DNA from: an uncultured Eubacteriales bacterium
GTDB lineage: Bacteria > Bacillota > Clostridia > Lachnospirales > Lachnospiraceae
Assembly: GCA_900545455.1 (NCBI GenBank)
Contig: UQZF01000153.1
Span: 1-6,896, forward strand
Reading direction: 5' to 3'
Length of the DNA stretch: 6,896 bases
How positions within the stretch are numbered: position 1 is the first letter of the stretch; each line of letters starts with the position of its first letter. The notes beneath the pieces are model-generated. The model made no database searches and was not told where the DNA came from. It saw nothing but the letters and a program-made list of their open reading frames with translations. Both the position numbers and the translations under genes were made by a program. Shown piece by piece: positions 1 to 5,157 of this stretch.

Positions 1-201
1 TTAGAGGTGTATTTTGTGATGTGTAGAGATACACTCGCATAATTTAGGCGGCTGCAGTGTGAGTACAGGTACGCTCATACTGATTATTTATAGATAGAAA
101 GATAATTTGAGGAAGAGACATATATATCATTTCACCGTACTGCGGATATATGGATTGCCCTTAATAGACAAGTAATTATTTATTTTGGAGGAAAGAAAAA
201 C
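1..201 (+). promoter_or_regulatory. Structured leader/intergenic region upstream of rpsM
   Basis: No credible coding sequence lies here; the forward frames close quickly (one open frame stops at 40-42). Three local inverted repeats are visible. The first is GTGTA/TACAC at 21-25 and 30-34, closing a GAGA (GNRA-type) tetraloop. The second is CAGTGTGAG/CTCATACTG at 55-63 and 74-82, nine pairs with one G-U and a 10-nt loop. The third is CATATAT/ATATATG at 119-125 and 146-152, with an inner CCG/CGG (135-137, 143-145) and a 9-nt one-sided bulge. rpmJ often precedes rpsM in this operon type but is not visible, so it would lie outside the window. No convincing -35/-10 pair was found. An r-protein autoregulatory leader (S4 in the E. 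coli alpha operon) is an inference only. Confidence 0.4.
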
Positions 202-573
202 ATGGCTCGTATTTCAGGTGTTGATTTACCAAGAGAAAAACGAGTTGAGATCGGTCTTACCTATATCTACGGTATCGGCCGCGTTGTTTCCAACCGTCTC
301 CTTAACGAGGCAGGAGTTAGCCCTGACACTAGAGTTAAGGATTTAACAGACGATGAGGTTGCTAGAATTCAGAAGGCAATCGAGACATTAGAAGTACCTG
401 TTGAAGGTGACTTGAGAAGAGAGGTAGCTCTCAACATTAAGAGATTACAGGAGATTGGATGCTACAGAGGTATCCGTCACAGAAAGGGTCTTCCGGTAAG
501 AGGACAGAAGACTAAGACAAACGCTAGAACTCGTAAGGGTCCTAAGAAGACAATCGCAAACAAGAAGAAATAA
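202..573 (+). CDS. rpsM: 30S ribosomal protein S13
   Basis: S13 sits in the head of the small subunit, contacts 16S rRNA and takes part in inter-subunit bridges and P-site tRNA contacts through its basic tail. The 123-residue product has the usual length and opens with the typical MARISGVDLPREKRVEIGLT. The helix-hairpin-helix-like N-terminal part includes YGIG (residues 23-26). The hallmark IRHRKGLPVRGQ occupies residues 91-102 and is followed by a lysine/arginine-rich tail ending in KKK. The ATG is preceded by GGAGG at 187-191, a somewhat long spacing of 10 nt. It is the first visible gene of the alpha-operon block, 37 nt upstream of rpsK. The identification is secure. Confidence 0.98.
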   Translation: MARISGVDLPREKRVEIGLTYIYGIGRVVSNRLLNEAGVSPDTRVKDLTDDEVARIQKAIETLEVPVEGDLRREVALNIKRLQEIGCYRGIRHRKGLPVRGQKTKTNARTRKGPKKTIANKKK

Positions 574-595
574 CCCGTAAGGGAACCCATAAGGG
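572..595 (+). repeat. 12-bp imperfect tandem repeat in the rpsM-rpsK spacer
   Basis: AACCCGTAAGGG (572-583) is followed directly by AACCCATAAGGG (584-595), differing at one base. The first copy overlaps the last two bases of the rpsM stop codon. The second copy ends inside the rpsK Shine-Dalgarno sequence (GGGAGG, 593-598). Each unit can form a 3-bp CCC/GGG hairpin, so the second copy could partly pair with the ribosome binding site. It may be a simple local duplication; function is unknown. Confidence 0.6.
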
Positions 596-610
596 AGGTT
601 AGTTTAGAAA

Positions 611-1003
611 ATGGCTAAAGTTACAAAGAAAGTGACAAAAAAGCGCGTTAAGAAGAACGTTGAACGCGGACAGGCACATATCCAGGCTTCATTCAACAAC
701 ACAATCGTTACACTTACAGATACAGAAGGTAACGCTTTATCATGGGCTAGTGCCGGTGGTCTAGGATTTAGAGGTTCAAAGAAATCTACTCCTTATGCAG
801 CTCAGATGGCAGCAGAAACTGCTACTAAGGCAGCTTTAGTACACGGATTGAAGACTGTAGACGTTATGGTTAAGGGACCGGGCGCAGGTCGTGAGGCAGC
901 TATTCGTGCTCTTCAGGCATGTGGTCTTGAGGTTACCAGCATTAAGGACGTTACTCCGGTACCACACAATGGATGCCGTCCACCAAAGCGTAGAAGAGTC
1001 TAA
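611..1003 (+). CDS. rpsK: 30S ribosomal protein S11
   Basis: S11 lies on the platform of the small subunit next to the E-site mRNA path, together with S7 and S18. The 130-residue protein begins with a lysine-rich extension (residues 1-17). The conserved core follows: AHIQASFNNTIVTLTD (22-37), the GPGAGRE motif (89-95), and the C-terminal PHNGCRPPKRRRV signature (118-130), which ends exactly at the stop. Length and both hallmark motifs match the family. The start is supported by GGGAGG at 593-598, with an unusually wide spacing of 12 nt to the ATG. It sits 15 nt upstream of rpsD, consistent with co-transcription. The identification is secure. Confidence 0.98.
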   Translation: MAKVTKKVTKKRVKKNVERGQAHIQASFNNTIVTLTDTEGNALSWASAGGLGFRGSKKSTPYAAQMAAETATKAALVHGLKTVDVMVKGPGAGREAAIRALQACGLEVTSIKDVTPVPHNGCRPPKRRRV

Positions 1004-1018
1004 TAGGAGGTAATAAAG

Positions 1019-1612
1019 ATGGCTATTAATAGAGTTCCTGTTCTTAAAAGATGCAGATCACTTGGATTAGATCCAATTTATTTAGGAATAGATAAGAAAT
1101 CAAACAGACAGTTAAAGAGAGCCAACAAGAAGGTGAGCGAGTATGGTCTCCAGCTCAGAGAGAAGCAGAAGGCTAAGTTCATCTATGGCGTATTAGAGAA
1201 GCCTTTCCGTAACTATTTCGAGAAGGCTGAGAAGATGAATGGCCAGACAGGTGAGAACCTCATGGTTATTCTTGAGTCAAGACTTGACAATGTTATTTTT
1301 AGATTAGGTTTTGCAAGAACAAGAAAAGAAGCCAGACAGATTGTTGACCATAAGCATGTGCTTGTTAACGGCAAGGCTGTTAACATTCCATCTTACTTAG
1401 TTAAGGCCGGCGATACAATCGAGATTAAGGAAAAGAGCAAGTCTTCTCAGAGATACAAGGACATCCTTGATGCAACAGCAGGTAGAGTAGTACCTGAGTG
1501 GCTTGAGGCTGATTCAGAGAATTTAAAGGGTGCAGTCAAGAACCTTCCTGCAAGAACAGCTATTGACGTACCTGTTGATGAGATGCTTATAGTCGAGTTA
1601 TACTCTAAGTAA
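1019..1612 (+). CDS. rpsD: 30S ribosomal protein S4 (zinc-less form with divergent N-terminus)
   Basis: S4 is a primary 16S rRNA-binding protein that nucleates 30S assembly and, in some bacteria, represses its own operon. The 197 residues are close to the family norm of about 200. The N-terminal part has LSEYGLQ-like VSEYGLQLREKQKAKFIYGV (39-58). The S4 RNA-binding domain spans roughly 87-137, with SRLDNVIFRLGFARTRKEAR and VLVNGKAVNIPSY. The C-terminus ends in the standard VDEMLIVELYSK. Only one cysteine (C12) is present near the N-terminus, so the four-Cys zinc site of many S4 proteins is absent. The usual PPGQHG-like segment before SEYGLQ is also missing, replaced by KKSNRQLKRANKK. AGGAGG at 1005-1010 lies 8 nt from the ATG. 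Confidence 0.97.
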   Translation: MAINRVPVLKRCRSLGLDPIYLGIDKKSNRQLKRANKKVSEYGLQLREKQKAKFIYGVLEKPFRNYFEKAEKMNGQTGENLMVILESRLDNVIFRLGFARTRKEARQIVDHKHVLVNGKAVNIPSYLVKAGDTIEIKEKSKSSQRYKDILDATAGRVVPEWLEADSENLKGAVKNLPARTAIDVPVDEMLIVELYSK

Positions 1613-1629
1613 TAATTAGGCCGTATAAC

Positions 1630-1668
1630 GCCCTCACACATAATATAACCCAAAAAGGAGGGGCTTTT
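1630..1668 (+). promoter_or_regulatory. rpoA ribosome binding site with possible sequestering pairings
   Basis: AGGAGGGG (1656-1663) lies 7 nt before the GTG start of rpoA at 1671 and decides that start. Two local pairings could mask it. AAAAG/CTTTT (1653-1657 with 1664-1668) would place it in a six-base loop, and CCCTC at 1631-1635 is complementary to GAGGG at 1658-1662. The site is certain, but regulation by folding is inferred. Confidence 0.55.
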
Positions 1669-1670
1669 CA

Positions 1671-2633
1671 GTGTTCGATTTTAAAATACCAAAAATTGAA
1701 ATTGCAGAGATGTCTGAAGACAAGAAGTATGGAAGATTTGTCGTTGAACCACTTGAAAGAGGCTACGGTACAACACTGGGTAATTCTCTTAGAAGAATTA
1801 TGCTTTCTTCATTACCGGGTGCTGCAGTAAGCCAGGTTAAGATTGAAGGCGTGTTACATGAATTCAGTCCGATTCCGGGTGTTAAGGAAGACGTTACTGA
1901 GATAATCATGAACATCAAGAAGCTCGCTATCAAGAACAACAGTGAGACGAATGAGCCTAAGATCGCTTACATCGAATGCGATGGAAGAGAAGGTGTTGTA
2001 AGAGCATCTGATATTCAGGTTGACTCAGACATTGAAATACTTAATCCTGACCTTAAGATTGCTACACTTAACGGCGGTCCTGATTGCAAGCTTTTTATGG
2101 AGCTTACAATTACTAAGGGCAGAGGCTATGTCAGCTCAGAGAAAAATAAGAGCGAGGATCAGCCAATCGGCACACTTGCCATTGACTCCATCTACACACC
2201 TGTTGAGAGAGTTAATTTAGCGGTTGAGAATACTCGTGTAGGTCAGATTACTGACTATGATAAGCTTACTTTAGATGTATTCACTAATGGTACACTTGCA
2301 CCGGATGAGGCTGTAAGCCTTGCAGCAAAGGTACTCAGCGAGCATCTTAGCTTATTCATCGATTTATCCGAGAATGCCAAGAAGATTGATGTCATGGTAG
2401 AGAAGGAAGACGATGAGAAGGAGAAGGTTCTTGAGATGAGCATCGACGAGCTTGAGTTATCAGTTCGTTCATATAACTGCTTAAAGAGAGCCGGAATCAA
2501 CACAGTTGAAGAATTGTGTAACAGAACTTCAGAGGATATGATGAAGGTTAGAAACCTCGGACGTAAGTCATTAGAGGAAGTATTAGCTAAGTTAAAGGAA
2601 CTTGGACTTCAGCTCAACCCATCTGAGGAATAA
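1671..2633 (+). CDS. rpoA: DNA-directed RNA polymerase subunit alpha
   Basis: Alpha dimerizes to scaffold assembly of beta and beta-prime, and its C-terminal domain binds UP elements and activators. The product is 320 residues, typical for Firmicutes. The N-terminal domain (about 1-230) carries the dimerization helix segment with LERGYGTTLGNSLRRIMLSS (28-47). An acidic/lysine linker (about 240-255) follows. The C-terminal domain (about 257-313) has VRSYNCLKRAGI (265-276) and NLGRKSLEEV (295-304), the helix-hairpin-helix elements whose E. coli counterparts (R265, N268, C269, G296) contact DNA. The start is GTG, giving MFDFKIPKIEI, with a strong Shine-Dalgarno. It lies 58 nt after rpsD and 135 nt before rplQ, the widest spacer inside the ribosomal block. 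Confidence 0.98.
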   Translation: MFDFKIPKIEIAEMSEDKKYGRFVVEPLERGYGTTLGNSLRRIMLSSLPGAAVSQVKIEGVLHEFSPIPGVKEDVTEIIMNIKKLAIKNNSETNEPKIAYIECDGREGVVRASDIQVDSDIEILNPDLKIATLNGGPDCKLFMELTITKGRGYVSSEKNKSEDQPIGTLAIDSIYTPVERVNLAVENTRVGQITDYDKLTLDVFTNGTLAPDEAVSLAAKVLSEHLSLFIDLSENAKKIDVMVEKEDDEKEKVLEMSIDELELSVRSYNCLKRAGINTVEELCNRTSEDMMKVRNLGRKSLEEVLAKLKELGLQLNPSEE

Positions 2634-2647
2634 AGCATACGATAGAT

Positions 2648-2687
2648 AATTATTAGCGGTAAATCCAAAGTGTGCGCTAATAATTTT
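2648..2687 (+). promoter_or_regulatory. Perfect 11-bp hairpin in the rpoA-rplQ spacer (attenuator or processing site?)
   Basis: AATTATTAGCG (2648-2658) and CGCTAATAATT (2675-2685) are perfect inverted repeats around a 16-nt loop (2659-2674). The right arm runs into TTTTCTCT (2684-2691), a weak U-rich run. The long loop, the A/T-rich stem base and the interrupted U-tract make it a poor intrinsic terminator. It could attenuate transcription into rplQ, stabilise or mark cleavage of the message, or bind a protein. The loop holds one copy of a motif that recurs downstream. Confidence 0.6.
2657..2672 (+). repeat. Copy 1 of the CGGTAA-TCCAAAGTG direct repeat
   Basis: CGGTAA (2657-2662) and TCCAAAGTG (2664-2672) are separated by one base. 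The same two blocks recur at 2712-2731 with a 5-nt separation. This copy lies almost entirely in the loop of the 2648-2685 hairpin. I do not recognise the motif. Confidence 0.65.
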
Positions 2688-2711
2688 CTCTATGTGGAAA
2701 CAATTTACATT

Positions 2712-2731
2712 CGGTAAGTAAGTCCAAAGTG
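2712..2731 (+). repeat. Copy 2 of the CGGTAA-TCCAAAGTG direct repeat
   Basis: CGGTAA (2712-2717), GTAAG, then TCCAAAGTG (2723-2731). This copy is flanked by CATTCGG (2708-2714) and CCGGATG (2737-2743), which can pair with one G-U. It would then sit mostly in the loop of a second hairpin whose stem sequence is unrelated to that of copy 1. A competing hairpin, GTGCGT/ATGCAC (2729-2734, 2741-2746), is also possible. Confidence 0.6.
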
Positions 2732-2754
2732 CGTGGCCGGATGCACCATGAAAG

Positions 2755-2760
2755 AGAGGA
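2755..2760 (+). promoter_or_regulatory. Ribosome binding site that sets the rplQ start
   Basis: AGAGGA lies 8 nt before the ATG at 2769. Upstream in-frame starts (GTG 2733, ATG 2748) are rejected. They lack a matching Shine-Dalgarno and would add MAGCTMKERKTK, which does not belong to L17, whereas the 2769 start gives the canonical MAKYRKLGRTSSQRKAL. Confidence 0.75.
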
Positions 2761-2768
2761 AAACAAAA

Positions 2769-3305
2769 ATGGCAAAGTATAGAAAGCTTGGAAGAACATC
2801 AAGTCAGAGAAAGGCTTTAATCAGAAATCAGGTTACAGCTCTTTTATACAACGGTAAGATTGTTACAACAGAGGCTAAGGCTAAGGAAATCCGCAAGGTT
2901 GCAGAGGGACTTATCGCTATGGCTGTAAAGGAGAAGGATAACTTCGAGGAAGTAACAGTTCAGGCTAAGGTTGCTCGTAAGGACAGCGAAGGCAAGAGAG
3001 TTAAGGAAGTTGTAGATGGCAAGAAGAAGACTGTATATGATACAGTAGAGAAGAAGATTAAGAAGGATATGCCTTCAAGACTTCATGCCAGAAAGCAGAT
3101 GAACAAGGTTCTTTACTCTGTAACAGAGGTTCCTACACAGGCAGCCGGAAAGAAGAAGAATACAAAGGAAGTTGATTTAGTTGCTAAGTTATTTGACGAG
3201 ATCGCTCCTAAGTATGAGAACCGTAACGGTGGTTACACAAGAATCGTAAAGATTGGACCACGTAAGGGCGATGCTGCTATGGAAGTAGTAATCGAGTTAG
3301 TATAA
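2769..3305 (+). CDS. rplQ: 50S ribosomal protein L17 (long form)
   Basis: L17 binds 23S rRNA near the peptide exit tunnel region of the large subunit. The 178-residue product (from the ATG at 2769) begins with the signature YRKLGRTSSQRKALIRNQ (4-21) and ends with GGYTRIVKIGPRKGDAAMEVVIEL (154-177), both standard. It is much longer than the roughly 120-residue B. subtilis and 127-residue E. coli proteins. The extra material is a Lys/Glu/Val-rich segment at about residues 55-102, between the helix ending GLIAMAVKE and RLHARKQ, where the short forms have only a few residues. The reading frame is uninterrupted and codon use matches its neighbours, so this is a genuine insertion and not a frameshift. 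It is the last gene of the ribosomal block and is followed by a strong terminator. Confidence 0.97.
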   Translation: MAKYRKLGRTSSQRKALIRNQVTALLYNGKIVTTEAKAKEIRKVAEGLIAMAVKEKDNFEEVTVQAKVARKDSEGKRVKEVVDGKKKTVYDTVEKKIKKDMPSRLHARKQMNKVLYSVTEVPTQAAGKKKNTKEVDLVAKLFDEIAPKYENRNGGYTRIVKIGPRKGDAAMEVVIELV

Positions 3306-3306
3306 T
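3301..3306 (+). promoter_or_regulatory. Consensus -10 hexamer overlapping the rplQ stop codon
   Basis: TATAAT at 3301-3306 is a perfect sigma-A -10 match and includes the rplQ TAA. The hexamer 17 nt upstream (3278-3283, TATGGA) is a poor -35 and there is no TG extension, so activity is doubtful. If it were used, the transcript would start just before the 3322-3357 hairpin, making that hairpin part of the ecfA1 leader. Confidence 0.25.
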
Positions 3307-3321
3307 TGTTATTTGATTAAA

Positions 3322-3357
3322 AGGAAGCGAATGTTGCTACGCAGCATTCGCTTTTTC
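3322..3357 (+). terminator. Intrinsic terminator after rplQ
   Basis: GCGAATG (3327-3333) pairs with CATTCGC (3345-3351). The stem continues inward through TTGC/GCAG (3334-3337, 3341-3344, one G-U) to a TAC triloop. It extends outward through AA/TT (3325-3326, 3352-3353) and then two G-U pairs and an A-T. A run of five T (3352-3356) follows. This long stem with a U-tract is a textbook Rho-independent terminator that closes the ribosomal block. Only 26 nt separate it from ecfA1, so that gene must be reached by read-through or by a promoter upstream of the hairpin. Confidence 0.92.
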
Positions 3358-3383
3358 TGAATTGCAACAGAAAGAGGACTACC

Positions 3384-4259
3384 ATGGGTATTGTACAGGC
3401 AAAGGACCTTACATTTGAATATATAATAAGAGATGACGAAGATAATGTTGAGAACGTGAAAACGGCGGTTGACCACGTTTCTCTTGATATAGAACAGGGA
3501 CAGTTTATTGCGATACTGGGACATAACGGTTCCGGAAAATCCACATTTGCCAAGCATATAAATGCGCTGCTGTCACCGACTGAGGGCAGTATATGGGTTG
3601 ACGGCATGGATACAAAGGATGCGGATAAACTGTGGGACATAAGACAGACGGCTGGAATGGTTTTTCAGAACCCGGACAACCAGATTATAGGAACGATTGT
3701 TGAGGAGGATGTGGGATTCGGACCGGAGAACCTCGGTGTTCCGACAAAAGAAATATGGGAGCGTGTTGATGCATCCCTTGCAGCGGTAGGAATGACTGAA
3801 TACAGACATCATTCGCCTAACAAGCTTTCGGGTGGACAGAAGCAGAGAGTAGCGATAGCGGGAATTCTTGCTATGAAGCCTAAATGCATTGTGCTTGATG
3901 AACCGACGGCAATGCTTGATCCTAACGGGCGAAAGGAAGTTATAGCGACAATAACAAAGCTCAACAAAGAGGAGCATGTCACGGTTATACTTATAACACA
4001 TTATATGGATGAGGTAATAGGTGCGGATAAGGTGTTTGTGATGGATGAAGGCAAGGTGGTTCTTGAGGGAACACCGAGGGAGGTATTTTCAAAGGTCGAA
4101 CATCTTAAAGCACTGAGGCTTGATGTGCCACATACTACTGAACTTGCATTTGAGCTTGAGAAGTCCGGGATACCGGTAAGAAGAGGAATTTTGACGATAC
4201 CGGAACTCACCGAGGAGCTTCTTAGGATAAAAAATGCGGCTTCGGGGCAGGGTATGTAA
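3384..4259 (+). CDS. ecfA1: ECF transporter energizing ATPase EcfA1
   Basis: This is one of the two cytoplasmic ATP-binding subunits of the energy-coupling factor module that powers uptake of vitamins and related micronutrients through interchangeable S components. The 291 residues hold all ABC motifs: Walker A GHNGSGKS (46-53), Q-loop Q95 in VFQNPDNQ, signature LSGGQKQR (148-155), Walker B CIVLDEP (168-174), D-loop AMLD (176-179) and switch histidine H206 in ITHYMDE. A C-terminal extension (about 225-291) is typical of EcfA. The N-terminal segment before Walker A has an acidic stretch (17-23). The start at 3384 has AGAGGA (3373-3378) 5 nt upstream. A cobalt-type CbiO label is possible in automated annotation, but linkage to a second EcfA and EcfT without cbiM/cbiN favours the general group II module. 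Confidence 0.95.
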   Translation: MGIVQAKDLTFEYIIRDDEDNVENVKTAVDHVSLDIEQGQFIAILGHNGSGKSTFAKHINALLSPTEGSIWVDGMDTKDADKLWDIRQTAGMVFQNPDNQIIGTIVEEDVGFGPENLGVPTKEIWERVDASLAAVGMTEYRHHSPNKLSGGQKQRVAIAGILAMKPKCIVLDEPTAMLDPNGRKEVIATITKLNKEEHVTVILITHYMDEVIGADKVFVMDEGKVVLEGTPREVFSKVEHLKALRLDVPHTTELAFELEKSGIPVRRGILTIPELTEELLRIKNAASGQGM

Positions 4260-4289
4260 GAATCAAGTAACTTCGAAAAGAGGTAATTC

Positions 4290-5138
4290 ATGTTAATAAT
4301 ATTGGACAAGGTTAATTATGTATACAGTATCGGAAGCGGTTTTGAGATGAAGGCGCTTGACGATGTCAGTCTCACGATAAACAAAGGTGAATTTATAGGA
4401 CTTATCGGACATACAGGTTCGGGCAAATCGACGCTCACACAGCATCTCAACGGGCTTTTGAGGGCGACAAGCGGAAAGATATATTACGACGGTCAGGACA
4501 TATACGACAAGGATTTTGTAATGAAGAACCTCAGAAGCAAGGTCGGGCTCGTGTTCCAGTACCCTGAGCACCAGTTGTTCGAGAACGATGTGTTCACGGA
4601 TGTGTGCTTTGGACCTAAGAATCTGGGACTCAGCAAAAAGGAAGCGGAGCTCAGGGCTTTTGAGGCACTTGAGATGGTCGGATTTCCTAAGGAGCTGTTC
4701 TACAACTCACCGTTTGAGCTGTCGGGAGGACAGAAGAGAAGGGCAGCAATTGCCGGAGTGCTCGCGATGAAACCGGAGGTATTGATTCTTGATGAGCCTA
4801 CCGCCGGACTTGATCCGAAGGGGCGCGACGAGATATTAGACCAGATTAAAAAACTTCATGAGGAGACAGGAATGACGGTCATACTTGTGTCGCACAGCAT
4901 GGAGGATGTGGCAAAGTATGTGGGAAGACTTATTGTGCTCAATCATGGAAGAATAATGTTTGATGATACGCCTGAGAAGGTGTTCAGACACTATAAGGAG
5001 CTTGAAGAGATAGGGCTTGCGGCACCTCAGCTCACGTATATTCTCAATGATTTGAAGAAGAACGGATTCGATGTGGACACGGATGCCATAACTATGCAGG
5101 ATGCCGTGGAGACAGTAAAAAAAGCACTCAGAAGATGA
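4290..5138 (+). CDS. ecfA2: ECF transporter energizing ATPase EcfA2
   Basis: This is the partner ATPase of EcfA1; the two form a heterodimer that hydrolyses ATP under the EcfT membrane subunit. The 282 residues carry Walker A GHTGSGKS (40-47), Q-loop Q90 in VFQYPEHQLF (the YPEHQLF form is characteristic of EcfA2, while EcfA1 has NPDNQI), signature LSGGQKRR (144-151), Walker B VLILDEP (164-170), D-loop AGLD (172-175) and H202 in VSHSMED. All catalytic residues are present. The start at 4290 is preceded by AGAGGT (4279-4284) at 5 nt. The gene is 30 nt after ecfA1 and 19 nt before ecfT, an evident operon. Confidence 0.95.
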   Translation: MLIILDKVNYVYSIGSGFEMKALDDVSLTINKGEFIGLIGHTGSGKSTLTQHLNGLLRATSGKIYYDGQDIYDKDFVMKNLRSKVGLVFQYPEHQLFENDVFTDVCFGPKNLGLSKKEAELRAFEALEMVGFPKELFYNSPFELSGGQKRRAAIAGVLAMKPEVLILDEPTAGLDPKGRDEILDQIKKLHEETGMTVILVSHSMEDVAKYVGRLIVLNHGRIMFDDTPEKVFRHYKELEEIGLAAPQLTYILNDLKKNGFDVDTDAITMQDAVETVKKALRR

Positions 5139-5157
5139 TTAACTCCGGAGGTTTACA

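Noticed and set aside
55..90. The 9-bp hairpin in the rpsM leader as an intrinsic terminator
   Set aside because: The sequence after the stem (ATTATTTATAG) lacks a proper run of T, so it is better treated as leader structure.
101..106. GATAAT as a -10 box for an rpsM promoter
   Set aside because: No acceptable -35 is found 16-18 nt upstream (TACTGA at 78-83, inside a hairpin arm). rpsM is more likely transcribed from upstream of the window.
2733..2768. N-terminal extension of rplQ from GTG 2733 or ATG 2748
   Set aside because: The extra residues do not belong to L17, and the AGAGGA site fits the ATG at 2769. The interval also overlaps the structured spacer RNA.
3573..4001. Minus-strand open frame of 142 codons inside ecfA1
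   Set aside because: ecfA1 is intact with every ABC motif. The antisense translation has no recognisable domain or start signal.
4588..4770. Plus-strand 60-codon frame inside ecfA2
   Set aside because: It is an out-of-frame reading of the conserved ATPase domain, with no independent ribosome binding site or family resemblance.
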